The translations under genes were made by a program, and so were the position numbers. A stretch of DNA of 64,000 nucleotides from Hyalangium gracile. Lineage in GTDB: Bacteria > Myxococcota > Myxococcia > Myxococcales > Myxococcaceae. Below, piece by piece: positions 18,107 through 26,563 of the stretch. The stretch lies in NCBI RefSeq assembly GCF_020103725.1, contig NZ_JAHXBG010000006.1, forward strand, positions 186,001 through 250,000, in the 5' to 3' direction. Numbering within the stretch: position 1 is the first letter of the stretch; each line of letters opens with the position of its first letter. Under the pieces are notes generated by a model. The model was not told the origin of the DNA, did no database searches, and saw nothing but the letters and a program-made list of their open reading frames with translations.

Positions 18107-19132
18107 ATGGCCATCACCCGCCACAACCCCCTCAACAAGGCTGCCCCGCTCTTCAACCGCTTCAAGAAGGGTGTCACGGACGCCGTCAACCGCGCCCAGA
18201 CGAAGCTGGCCAAGGAGCCCGGGACGCAGGCCAAGAGGGTTGTGGACACCTTCACCGCCGTGAGGGATGGCATCAACGGTGTCCGGGATCAGCGCCAGGC
18301 CGTGCGCACCGACGGGTTCAAGAAGACCTGGAAGCAGAACTTCTCCAACGCCTCCAACCCCAACATCAAGTTCGACAAGGCCACCGCACTCAAGACGGGC
18401 CAGAAGGCCCTCGGCCTGGCTGACAACCTCCGCCGCCTGCCCGGCCAGGTGAATACCGCCATCCAGGACGCTCGCCAGGGCTTCCGCAGCGGCGCCTCCG
18501 CCGAGGAGCGCGACAAGGCCATCGGCTCGGTCGCCACCGCCGCCAAGACGACGCTCAGCTCCGTCAAGGGCGCCACCGAGCTGGGCCGCGACGCCACCAA
18601 GATTGGCAGCACCTACCGCCAGGCCTCCAAGGCCTTCAAGGCCGCTGCTCCCGAGGCCACCCGCGCCGCCCGCTTCGCCGCCGCCTCCACCGCCACCAAG
18701 GAAGTCCTGGGCGGTGCCACCAAGGTGAACGAGATCGCCAGCGCCGCCCGCGGCGCCGTGTCGGACCTGGTCGGCGGCGCCCGCCGCGCCGTCCCCAGCA
18801 TCATGGGCGGTGGCACCACCAAGGCCGCCAACCGCGCGCTCACCACCGCCGCCAAGGAGGCCGCTGGCGCCGCCGTCGCGAAGACCGCCGCGAAGACCGC
18901 CGCCAAGGCCGGTGGCCGCTTCGTCCCGGGCCTCAACGTCGCCATCGCCGCCGCCGACGCGGCCACGGCCTACGCCACCGTGCGCGACCCCAAGGCCAGC
19001 ACCACCAAGAAGGTGGCCAGCGTCGTCACGGCGCTCGGCTCGGCCGCGGCCGCCACCAACATCCCGGTGGTCAGCCAGGCCGGCGCCGCCGTCTCCGCCG
19101 TCTCCAGCTTCGTCGGCGGCCTGTTCGGGTAG
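18107..19132 (+). CDS. Ala-rich helical protein of unknown function
   Basis: 341 residues, not recognised. The N-terminal third is basic and amphipathic (FNRFKKGVTDAVNRAQTKLA). The middle is Ala/Thr/Lys-rich helix with many AAK repeats. The C-terminal 75 residues are Gly/Ala/Val-rich and hydrophobic (FVPGLNVAIAAADAATAYA, then SFVGGLFG), resembling a glycine-zipper hairpin that could enter a membrane. There is no signal peptide. The ATG follows GGAG by six bases. This build recalls pore-forming or contact-dependent toxin tails and phage structural proteins, but nothing decisive is seen and no immunity gene is evident. Confidence 0.6.
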   Translation: MAITRHNPLNKAAPLFNRFKKGVTDAVNRAQTKLAKEPGTQAKRVVDTFTAVRDGINGVRDQRQAVRTDGFKKTWKQNFSNASNPNIKFDKATALKTGQKALGLADNLRRLPGQVNTAIQDARQGFRSGASAEERDKAIGSVATAAKTTLSSVKGATELGRDATKIGSTYRQASKAFKAAAPEATRAARFAAASTATKEVLGGATKVNEIASAARGAVSDLVGGARRAVPSIMGGGTTKAANRALTTAAKEAAGAAVAKTAAKTAAKAGGRFVPGLNVAIAAADAATAYATVRDPKASTTKKVASVVTALGSAAAATNIPVVSQAGAAVSAVSSFVGGLFG

Positions 19133-19212
19133 TTCTGCTACAAGCGCCCAGGTGTCCGTGGCGCTGTCGTGTCCCACTCCGGGCCCCACGTCACGGGCCC
19201 GGAGGCGTCGCG

Positions 19213-20289
19213 GTGAAACGGCATCCTGGCATCCCTGAGCCCACTCGGGGCGCTGATCCCACCCGTCCCCGAGTGCAGCGCATCTCCCTCATGGACACCT
19301 CGTCCGTCCCGCTCCCCGAGGCCCGGCTCTCCTCGAGCGAGCCCATCCGCGTCTCCGTTCCGCCCGCGCCTCCGCTGACCGAGGAGGAGCTCATCCGCCG
19401 CTTCAACCAGCTGCTGCGCGAGCACGCCCGGCTGCGCGCTCGCGAGCCCGGTGAGCCCGTCGAGCTGGGGGACGACGTCCAGCTGGACATCATCGGCTAC
19501 GCCAACGAGAAGCTCATTCCCTTCAGCATCCGCGGCGAGCTGTGGATGGAGCTGGCTCCCCAGGACGAGCTGCCGGGCTTCGCGGAGACCCTGGCCGGCT
19601 CGGCCGTGGGCGACTGCGTGGGCATCGAGCTCGTCCTGCCGGACACCTACCCCGTCAAGTCCCTGCGCGGGGTGAGGGCCCGGTTCATGGTGGACCTCAT
19701 GGCCGCTCGGGAGGTGGTGCTGCCGGATCCCGAGTCCGAGGAGTTTCTGCGCCAGCTCGGCCGGGGCAGCACGCTCCCGGAGGTGATGAACGCCCTGGGC
19801 CAGGAGCTGCTCCAGGAGCACGAGGACGCGCGGTGGCTCGACGCGCAGAACCGGGTGCTGGACGTGCTCGCCTCCCGCCTGGAGGTGAAGCTACCCGAGT
19901 CCCTCATCGACGAGGAGATCCGCCGCCGCTGGGAAGCCTCCGAGGGCCCCACGGTCCGCGAGAAGAACTTCTCTCCGGCCGAGACCCATGAGGCGCTCCA
20001 GGCCTGGAGGACGGACCCTGCCACGCGGGCGGAGGTGGAGCGGCGGCTGCGCGTCTCGATGGCGCTCAAGGCCGTGGCCGAGCGGGATGGCCTGCGGCTC
20101 GAGCACAATGAAGTCTTCGGCGTCCTCGAGAAGTACATGGAGGCCTACGGGCTGAAGGCTTCGGAGGTGCGAGAGGCGCTCGCGACGCCCGAGACCGCCG
20201 CGCCCCTGCGCAACCTCGCCTGGCACCTGCGCACCGTCGAGCACGTGATGGAGCAGGCGGAGATCCACTTCGAGGGCGGCGACGCCTGA
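19213..20289 (+). CDS. Trigger-factor-like chaperone lacking the ribosome-binding domain
   Basis: 358 residues. After a 50-residue Pro-rich start, residues about 55-175 resemble the FKBP-type PPIase and flanking arm region of trigger factor (ELGDDVQLDIIGYANE, FAETLAGSAVGDCVGIELVLPDTYPVK). The rest is the helical C-terminal chaperone body (LDVLASRLEVKLPESLIDEEI). Full trigger factor has about 430 residues and an N-terminal ribosome-docking domain with a GFRxGKxP motif, which is absent here. It is probably a paralogue acting away from the ribosome. Start GTG 19213 has GGAGG seven bases upstream; ATG 19291 has no ribosome site. Confidence 0.75.
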   Translation: MKRHPGIPEPTRGADPTRPRVQRISLMDTSSVPLPEARLSSSEPIRVSVPPAPPLTEEELIRRFNQLLREHARLRAREPGEPVELGDDVQLDIIGYANEKLIPFSIRGELWMELAPQDELPGFAETLAGSAVGDCVGIELVLPDTYPVKSLRGVRARFMVDLMAAREVVLPDPESEEFLRQLGRGSTLPEVMNALGQELLQEHEDARWLDAQNRVLDVLASRLEVKLPESLIDEEIRRRWEASEGPTVREKNFSPAETHEALQAWRTDPATRAEVERRLRVSMALKAVAERDGLRLEHNEVFGVLEKYMEAYGLKASEVREALATPETAAPLRNLAWHLRTVEHVMEQAEIHFEGGDA

Positions 20290-20310
20290 GCGTGCTCGGG
20301 AGGCGTCGCC
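20278..20310. terminator. Hairpin between convergent genes
   Basis: GGCGACGCCT (20278-20287) and AGGCGTCGCC (20301-20310) make a perfect ten-base stem with a 13-base loop, overlapping the stop codon of the chaperone gene. It sits between two convergent genes, so it may stop transcription from both sides. Confidence 0.5.
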
Positions 20311-20332
20311 GAAGTTCGTGTGCCTCGCTGGC

Positions 20333-21040
20333 TCAGGGCGTGAAGACGATCCCCTCGAGAGCGCCGTACGCGTAGAGGACGCCGAAGGCGTAGGCCGTGA
20401 CGAGGTAGGACGTGTTGAGCTTGCGGGCCAGCCGAGCATCCTCGGAGCTGTAGAGCCCGTCGGGGCCACGCAGCGCCAGCGCGGTGCCCAGTGAGGCGGC
20501 GGACACGGCGAGGCTCGTCCCCTGCATCACCGCCAGCACGGTGCCCCGGGTCCGCCGGCCGTGCTGGAAGTGGCCGACGCCGAAGGGCACCAGGTACCAG
20601 GCCTTCGAGGGCCGTGCCGACGCCTGGAGCGCTGGCCTCGGAGCTGACTTCGGAGCGGGTGGCGGGGCGGGCACGAGCACGGGAGGACGGCGCTCGGCGG
20701 CCAGCGTGGCGATGCGCTCTCGGTGCACGGCGCGCACGCGCTCCACGAAGGCGACGAAGTCCGGTGGGTACAGCAGCGGGTCCAGCTTCGTGTCAGGGTT
20801 CACGGCGAGCCCCAGCACCGCCTCGTGCTCCGCGCGGGCGGCGTCCTCCTGGGCGTGGTACGTGGCGGCCAGCAGCAGGTGGGCCTCGGCCTCCAGCTCC
20901 GCGCCTTCCAGGCGCAGGGGGTAGAGGAGCGCCTCCAGTTCGGTGCGGGCCTGGGCCAGCTCGCCGGACTGGTACGCCGCGCGGGCTGGCTCCAACGGAG
21001 AGGCGAGTGTCAGCACCATGCTCAGGACGAGGCTCGTCAT
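20333..21040 (-). CDS. TPR-like membrane protein partnered with the PEGA kinase
   Basis: 235 residues. A signal or anchor segment leads into helical TPR-like repeats (about 15-85: ARAAYQSGELAQARTELEALL and following). A Pro-rich linker (about 118-140) and two hydrophobic segments near 150-185 and 205-228 follow. Its start codon overlaps the kinase stop by four bases, so it is cotranslated with the kinase. Such small TPR proteins are common next to myxobacterial Ser/Thr kinases. No enzymatic motif is seen. Confidence 0.65.
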   Translation of the reverse strand: MTSLVLSMVLTLASPLEPARAAYQSGELAQARTELEALLYPLRLEGAELEAEAHLLLAATYHAQEDAARAEHEAVLGLAVNPDTKLDPLLYPPDFVAFVERVRAVHRERIATLAAERRPPVLVPAPPPAPKSAPRPALQASARPSKAWYLVPFGVGHFQHGRRTRGTVLAVMQGTSLAVSAASLGTALALRGPDGLYSSEDARLARKLNTSYLVTAYAFGVLYAYGALEGIVFTP

Positions 21041-22929
21041 GGCGTTCCCTCCAGCTTCACCTCGAGGCGGCGGCCCGCTACCGCGTCCACCTCGCGCCGC
21101 AGGGCAGTCCCCCCTGGCAGCCGGGCCGTGATGACGTGTCGTCCGTGCTCGAGGTACACGGAGCCCGAGAGCGGCGCGCTGCCCGCCTCCACGCCATCGA
21201 TGAAGAGGCGGGCGCCCGTCGGGGCGGTGATGAGCGCCTCGGCCTTGCTCACCTGGAGCGTCACCTCGCGCGTCACCGTCTCTCCGGCCGTCACCTGGAC
21301 TACCTCTTCCACCGTGTCACACAGCGGGTTGACGAAGCGCAGGAGGTGCTCGCCTGGAGCGAGGCTCACCTCACGCACGCGCGGCGTGTAGCCGCGGCTC
21401 TTCCCGTCCACGAACACCTCGGCCCAGGGGCGCACCGTCACCTTCAGGGTCGCGGGCCTCGCGGGCTCGGTGGCCGGGGGAGCTTCGGTGGTGGCGGCGC
21501 TCGACGGCGTGGGGCTCACGGGCTCCGCGGGCTGTGGCTTCGCGGGGGGGGAGGAGGCCACGGTGGCTCCGATTGAGCCAGCTGGCGTGGACGCCGTGCG
21601 TGGCGTCACCGTTCGCTTCCCGCCGGGCCTCTGCTTCTTCGGCACCGTGGGCGAGTCCACCGCGGCAGGCTCCGGTGCGGCGGCGACTGCTTCCAGCTGG
21701 GGAGGTGGCGGGGCGCTCGCGGCAGACGGAGCGCTCGCCGCCTCCGGGCTCCTCGACTCCGGGGGACGCTGCGACTCCGGGGCCGATGGCGCGGGTGGAG
21801 GCGGCTGCGTGAGCCACCAGTACGCGCCGAACCCTCCAGCGACGGCGATGACGCCGGCCACCGCCAGGCCCACCGTGAGCGCTCTGGGCCGTCGGGCCCT
21901 GGGCCGCTCGCGCAGCAGGGCGACGACTTCGGGCGAGTCCGGCCGGAGCGCCAGGGCGCCATTGAGCACCTTCGCGGCCCGCGCTCCCTCGCCCTCCGCC
22001 AGCAGCGCGCGGCCCTGGCTCAACAGCTCCTGGAACCGGGCCTCGCGCCGGCGCGAGGCGTAGCCCGTCGGATCCTGGAAGAAGGCCCGGGACTCCTCGG
22101 CTGGGGGCCCGGCGATGCGGCTCACCACTTCCTCCAGCAGGGGCGCCAGCGCCTCTCCGGTCGCGGGCCGATCGCGTGAGTCCCTCGCGAGGCAGCGTGA
22201 GACCAGGGCGCTCAGCGGCTCGGGCGTGCCGGGGACCAGCTCGGTCAGGTGCGGCACATCCTTCGTGAGCACGGCGGTCGCCAGGTACGCGGCGCCCTTT
22301 CCCGCGTGGGGCGTGGAGCCGGTGCACAGCTCGAAGAGGATGACGCCCACCGCATACACGTCCGAGGCGGGCGAGAAGGCGCCGGTGTCGATGCGCTCGG
22401 GAGCCATGTACGGCAGCGAGCCGGTGATGGCGCCGGTGCTCGTCAGCCGCTCCTGATCCGCGAGCGCGGCGATGCCAAAGTCTGCCAGCTTCAGCGGGCC
22501 GCCTCGGGCCACCAGGACGTTCTCCGGCTTCACGTCCCGGTGCACCACGCCCCGCGCGTGCGCCTCGCCAAGCGCCAGCGCCAGCGCCCAGCCCAGCACC
22601 GCCGCGGCCTCGGCGGGCACGGGGGAGAGCCGCTGCGCCAGCTCTCGCAGCGTCTCGCCCTGCACCCACTCACACACCAGGAAGGGCCCGCGCGCCGTGT
22701 CCTCGCCGAAGTCGTGGATCTCCAGCACGTTGGGGTGCTTGAGCGAGGCCACCAGCTCGGCCTCCCGGCGGAAGCGCTCGGTGCGGGACGCGTCCCCGCC
22801 CGGGTGCATCACCTTCACCGCCACCCGGCGTGCCAGCCGCAGATCCGTGGCCAGGAAGACCGTGGCCATGCCGCCACGTCCCAGCTCCTGCTCCAACTGG
22901 TAGCGGCCGGCCAGCAGTTCACCCGTCAT
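21037..22929 (-). CDS. Ser/Thr protein kinase with C-terminal PEGA domains
   Basis: 630 residues. The kinase domain (about 8-270) is complete: G-loop GRGGMATVF, VAVKVM lysine, HRDVKPENVLV catalytic loop, DFGIA and APE. A juxtamembrane helical segment (about 290-345) is followed by one membrane helix near 348-372, a Pro/Ala/Ser-rich linker, and two PEGA-type beta domains at the C-terminus (VFVDGKSRGYTPRVREVSLAPG and LFIDGVEAGSAPLSGSVYL). The PEGA part lies outside the inner membrane and may bind the cell surface or a ligand. The start ATG 22929 gives the canonical GRYQLEQELGRGG opening. Confidence 0.92.
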   Translation of the reverse strand: MTGELLAGRYQLEQELGRGGMATVFLATDLRLARRVAVKVMHPGGDASRTERFRREAELVASLKHPNVLEIHDFGEDTARGPFLVCEWVQGETLRELAQRLSPVPAEAAAVLGWALALALGEAHARGVVHRDVKPENVLVARGGPLKLADFGIAALADQERLTSTGAITGSLPYMAPERIDTGAFSPASDVYAVGVILFELCTGSTPHAGKGAAYLATAVLTKDVPHLTELVPGTPEPLSALVSRCLARDSRDRPATGEALAPLLEEVVSRIAGPPAEESRAFFQDPTGYASRRREARFQELLSQGRALLAEGEGARAAKVLNGALALRPDSPEVVALLRERPRARRPRALTVGLAVAGVIAVAGGFGAYWWLTQPPPPAPSAPESQRPPESRSPEAASAPSAASAPPPPQLEAVAAAPEPAAVDSPTVPKKQRPGGKRTVTPRTASTPAGSIGATVASSPPAKPQPAEPVSPTPSSAATTEAPPATEPARPATLKVTVRPWAEVFVDGKSRGYTPRVREVSLAPGEHLLRFVNPLCDTVEEVVQVTAGETVTREVTLQVSKAEALITAPTGARLFIDGVEAGSAPLSGSVYLEHGRHVITARLPGGTALRREVDAVAGRRLEVKLEGTP

Positions 22930-23086
22930 CTCGGCGCATTCTAGAGCCCGGCTCCCTGCGAGCAATCTCCCCGGCTCGGCGCGGCCGGCAGCCGCGAGGC
23001 GGGCCCGAGCCCACCTGCCCGCACACCCCCGTGTTCCCGAAGGACTGCCGACAGGTGAGGCCCACCGGCTCCGGGGGCGTGCCGGC

Positions 23087-23452
23087 TCACTTCACGATGC
23101 ACAGCGAGTCCGAGCCGCAACGGTAGCCGGGAGGGCAGTCCGCATCCCGTCCGCAGGAGTATTCGCATCGCTGCCGAAGCAGGTGGCAGACCGCGAACGT
23201 CTGGCACTCGAGGTCCTCGCAGGGCTCTCCCAGGCGAGGACCCTGCTCACACTGGAGGTCCTCGTTGCAGCGCCACCCGGCCTGGCAGTGCGAGTCCTGC
23301 TCGCAGGGCCGGGGCTGCAGGCAGGCCTCGCCCTCGCACGGCTCGCACGAGGGGTGCTCGCAGCGGACCTGGATGTCGAGCGGACAGCCGAGCATGGCCG
23401 TGATCAGGAGCGTGGCGAGCAGGAGGGAGAGGCGTCGGTGCATGGGGCTCAT
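23087..23452 (-). CDS. Cys-rich lipoprotein
   Basis: 121 residues. A lipobox (TAMLGC) ends the signal peptide. The mature part has some 18 Cys in spaced pairs of the C-x5-C-x4-C kind (CEQDSHCQAGWRCNEDLQC, GRDADCPPGYRCGSDSLC). This disulfide-rich module recurs elsewhere in the window. The ATG overlaps the stop of the FHA regulator gene by four bases, so both belong to one transcript, and the lipoprotein may be its coexpressed output or sensor. Function unknown. Confidence 0.7.
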   Translation of the reverse strand: MSPMHRRLSLLLATLLITAMLGCPLDIQVRCEHPSCEPCEGEACLQPRPCEQDSHCQAGWRCNEDLQCEQGPRLGEPCEDLECQTFAVCHLLRQRCEYSCGRDADCPPGYRCGSDSLCIVK

Positions 23453-25200
23453 TCTCCCTCACCCAGGTAGCGGAACAGCGAGCGCAGGCCGATGCCGAGG
23501 GCCTGCGCCGCGTCCTTCTTGCTCCCTCCGCTGCGGGCGATGGCCTCGCGCACGTACCGGTTCACGAAGGCGTCGCGAGCCTCCTCCAGCGGGAGAAGGG
23601 GCGTCTGCTCTCCGCCCAGCTCCAGGTCCGCCGGGCCGATGAGCTCTCCCGAGGCGAGGATGGCCGCGCGCCGCACCCGCGACACCAGCTCGCGCACATT
23701 GCCGGGGAAGGGGTGGCCGCGCAGTGCCTCGGTGGCCTTCTGAGTGAAGCCCTTCGCGCGGCGGGCCTCCTGGGCCAGCACGTGGTGGGCGATGAGCAGT
23801 ACGTCGTCGCCGCGCTCTCTCAGGGGCGGTACGTCCACGCGCACCTCTTCGAGCCGGAAGAGCAGGTCCTCCCGGAAGACGCCCTGCTGTACCAGGGCCT
23901 TGAGCGGCTTGTGGGTGGCGGAGATGACGCGCATGTCCACCTTGCGCGGGTGGTTCTCGCCCAGCCGGGTGACTTCGCGCTCCTGCACCACGCGCAGCAG
24001 GCGGGACTGGAGCGCGCGCGGCATGTCGCCAATCTCGTCCAGGAAGAGGGTGCCCCCGTCCGCGGCCTCCACCAGCCCGGGGCGGTCCGCGCCCGCTCCG
24101 GAGAAGGCGCCCTTGGCGTGGCCGAACAGCTCCCGCTCGATGAGGGACTCGGGCAGGGCGGCGCAGTTGATGGCCACCAGCCGCCCTCGCCGCCCGCTGC
24201 GCCGATGCAGCGCCCGCGCCACGCCCTCCTTGCCGGTTCCCGTCTCGCCTTGAATCAGCACGTTGAGCGAGGTGGGCCCCAGGCGCTCCACCTGCCGGTA
24301 GAGCTCGCCCATGGGGCGCGACTCGCCGATGAGGCCCTCGAAGGTGGCCGCCTCGATGCGCTGGGTGAGGTTGTCCACCTGCGCGCGCAGCTCGGTCAAC
24401 TCGCGCGAGGTGGCCAGCAGCAGCGCCGCCAGCGCGGAGAGGGCCATGGCCTCCTCCAGCTCGGTGGCGGAGAAGGGAGGGCTGCCCGCGCGCCGTCCGA
24501 GGTACACGACCGAGAGCGGCGCCGGCCCCGCGCGCAGAGGCAGCACCAGGGCGGAGGTGAGGCGCAGGGCCAGGACGCTGGGCGCGCCGGCCAGCGCCTT
24601 GTCCGCGGCCACGTCCGGCACCAGCACGGGGGCTCCCGAGGCCACCACTCGATCCACGAGGCTGTCCACCACCGCCGCCTCGGGCACGGGGCCCGTGGCG
24701 CACAGCACCTGGCGACGGGCTCCTTCCGCGGACACCAGGAAGCCCACGTCCGCCGCGACGGCCTCCGCCAGCCCGCGCATGGCCGCCTCCAGCAGCTCCG
24801 CGGCGGGGCGCTGCAGCAGCAGCCGGGACGCGAAGCCCGCGAGCACCGCGACCACCCTCCCGGAGGAAGCAGCCCTGGCTGGGAGCTCCGCCTGGGCCTG
24901 GGGCTCCTCGGAGGAGCGCAGGGTGAGGGTGGCGCTGCCCACGGAGAAGGAATCACCCGGGGCGAGCGAAGCCAGCTCCACGCGCTTGCCGCGCACGCGC
25001 ACGTCACAGCCACTGGCCGCGGGAGACACGGACCAGCCGCGCGCGTCGCGGAACAGCAGGGCGTGGCTGGCCTTCACACCGGAGGCCTGGAGGACGACGT
25101 CACAGGCGGAGTCGGTGCCCACGGACACCACGGGCTTCTCCAGGAGGATGCGGCGGCCATCGGGCAGGACCAGGAAGAGGGGCATGGGCGCGAGGGCCAC
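23449..25200 (-). CDS. FHA-GAF sigma54-dependent transcriptional activator
   Basis: 583 residues from GTG 25200, or 578 from ATG 25185. Order: FHA domain (about 8-97), GAF domain (about 115-265), AAA+ sigma54-activating domain (about 285-520) with Walker A GETGTGKE and Walker B FLDEIGDM, and a Fis-type helix-turn-helix (SKKDAAQALGIGLRSLFRYLG). The sigma54-contact loop reads GAFSGA rather than GAFTGA. The FHA domain suggests control by a Ser/Thr kinase, and a PEGA kinase gene lies downstream on the same strand. Its direct targets are not evident. Confidence 0.9.
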   Translation of the reverse strand: MALAPMPLFLVLPDGRRILLEKPVVSVGTDSACDVVLQASGVKASHALLFRDARGWSVSPAASGCDVRVRGKRVELASLAPGDSFSVGSATLTLRSSEEPQAQAELPARAASSGRVVAVLAGFASRLLLQRPAAELLEAAMRGLAEAVAADVGFLVSAEGARRQVLCATGPVPEAAVVDSLVDRVVASGAPVLVPDVAADKALAGAPSVLALRLTSALVLPLRAGPAPLSVVYLGRRAGSPPFSATELEEAMALSALAALLLATSRELTELRAQVDNLTQRIEAATFEGLIGESRPMGELYRQVERLGPTSLNVLIQGETGTGKEGVARALHRRSGRRGRLVAINCAALPESLIERELFGHAKGAFSGAGADRPGLVEAADGGTLFLDEIGDMPRALQSRLLRVVQEREVTRLGENHPRKVDMRVISATHKPLKALVQQGVFREDLLFRLEEVRVDVPPLRERGDDVLLIAHHVLAQEARRAKGFTQKATEALRGHPFPGNVRELVSRVRRAAILASGELIGPADLELGGEQTPLLPLEEARDAFVNRYVREAIARSGGSKKDAAQALGIGLRSLFRYLGEGE

Positions 25201-25241
25201 AGTCTAGGTGCGGCCCATCCGCTTGCGAGAGCAGAGAGACG

Positions 25242-26318
25242 GTGGAGCGGCTGGAGGATAGCTTCGGGCGCATGGCAGAACTCTCTCCGAGCGTGGCGTC
25301 CGTCCGTAAGCGTCCAGGGATGTATGTGGGTGACACGGGAGAGTACGGCCTCTACCACCTCGTCTACTTTCTGCTGGACGCTGCCGCGGCGGAGGCTCGC
25401 GGCAGCCAACTCCAGCAGCTGATTTTCTCTCTCGGTGAAGATGGAGGCGTGGAGCTGCTGGAGGATGGGCGGCCTGTTCCTCCGGATGAGCTGCCGGATC
25501 TCCTGACACGGTGGGAGCCGCACCGTGCCACGGACGCCTACGAGCCGCTGCGGTTCGAGAGCCTCTGCGTCTTTGCCCTCTCGGAACACTTCGAGCTGGA
25601 GGCCTGGGACGGGTCCAGACAGTGGCGCCTCCGAGGCCAGGCGGGAGTCCTCCTCGAGCTCCCCACGCCGGAGCCGCGCCAGGAGCCTGGGCACCCCGGG
25701 CCCCGAGGCACTCGAGTCCGGTTCATTCCAGACCGGACCCTCTTCGAGCCAGGGCTGACGTTCAATGTCCGCAGACTGCACCTGCGTTGCCGGGAGCTCG
25801 CGGCGCTGACGCCTGGACTGAGCATCCACTTTCGCAGCCCCCGCCTTCAGGACTGGCTCCAGTACCCCCTCGGGCTCGGGGGCCTCGTGCAGGAGCTGAC
25901 GGAGCCTCAGCTGACGCGCCTGCAGACGCCGATCATGGCGGAGGCGCAGTGGGAGGATGTCCAGGTGCGCTGTGCTCTGCAGTGGAGCCGGGGGCCCGAC
26001 TGCCAGGTGTGGTCCTTCGCGAACACCGTGCGCACGCGCAAGGGGGGACACCACGTGGATGGAGCGCTGGACGCTCTCGGAGCCGCGGTGGGCCGTATGG
26101 GACGGCGCAAGAAGCCCAGGCCGCACGCGAGCCTGCTGCCGGGCCTCACGCTGGTGGTGGCCGTCGACGGGCCGCGCTCGCGAATGGTCTTCGCGGGCCC
26201 CACGAAGGATCTGCTGGCGACCGAGGGCCTGCGGGAAGGAGTGGCCTCCGCCCTCACTCCGGTCCTGGAGCGTGCGCTTCGGGATCACGACACCGACGGG
26301 GTGCCCTGGATCCGCTGA
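25242..26318 (+). CDS. GyrB-like protein with a degenerate ATPase site
   Basis: 358 residues resembling only the first two domains of DNA gyrase subunit B. VRKRPGMYVGDTGEYGLYHLV matches the gyrase N-terminus (split here: motif at about 21-41), and CALQWSRG, SFANTVRTRKGG and GPTKDLLAT match the transducer domain including its Lys. The catalytic helix reads YFLLDAAAAEA where gyrase has FEVVDNAIDEA, so the general-base Glu and Mg-binding Asn are gone. The GxHGVG lid is also lost. There is no TOPRIM domain. It cannot be a working gyrase; a regulatory or scaffold role is inferred. GTG start; ATG 25272 is an alternative. Confidence 0.72.
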   Translation: MERLEDSFGRMAELSPSVASVRKRPGMYVGDTGEYGLYHLVYFLLDAAAAEARGSQLQQLIFSLGEDGGVELLEDGRPVPPDELPDLLTRWEPHRATDAYEPLRFESLCVFALSEHFELEAWDGSRQWRLRGQAGVLLELPTPEPRQEPGHPGPRGTRVRFIPDRTLFEPGLTFNVRRLHLRCRELAALTPGLSIHFRSPRLQDWLQYPLGLGGLVQELTEPQLTRLQTPIMAEAQWEDVQVRCALQWSRGPDCQVWSFANTVRTRKGGHHVDGALDALGAAVGRMGRRKKPRPHASLLPGLTLVVAVDGPRSRMVFAGPTKDLLATEGLREGVASALTPVLERALRDHDTDGVPWIR

Positions 26319-26338
26319 GCCACCTCCGGCGGGAGTGG

Positions 26339-26350
26339 CCCGTCTGACAT
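26339..26350 (-). repeat. ATGTCAGAC element, inverted copy
   Basis: The minus strand reads ATGTCAGACGGG, facing the plus-strand copy at 26445 about 95 bases away. Together they frame most of the gap between the GyrB-like and coiled-coil genes. Confidence 0.4.
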
Positions 26351-26444
26351 TCATCACGCATCGCCGAGCGCGGAAACCCGGCTCGCGGACGGCGTGAGGG
26401 GCTTGCGCGGACCCTACGCGGGGGCGCCGAAAACACGCCCGAAA

Positions 26445-26467
26445 ATGTCAGACCCGTTGGGTACTTC
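26445..26467 (+). promoter_or_regulatory. TGTCAGACCC-N6-TA promoter-like element (copy 1)
   Basis: TGTCAGACCC (26446-26455) is followed after six bases by TACTTC (26462-26467). The same arrangement occurs upstream of the GntR gene. It lies 97 bases before the coiled-coil gene. The inner ACCC-GTT-GGGT is also a small palindrome. Confidence 0.45.
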
Positions 26468-26563
26468 TTGCGCATGGCCGCTCGACACGGGGCCACGAGC
26501 TGACACCGCTCGCAGGCCCTTCGCGCCGCGAGCTCCCACCCCGCATTTCCTGGAGGTTCACCC

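Noticed and set aside
26339-26455. Small transposable element bounded by GTCTGACAT/ATGTCAGAC
   Set aside because: The inverted ends are only nine bases and no target duplication is visible; a promoter element explains the plus copy better.
26457-26472. Sigma54 (-24/-12) promoter at TTGG...TTGC
   Set aside because: The GG and GC elements are 11 rather than 12 bases apart and other consensus positions do not match.
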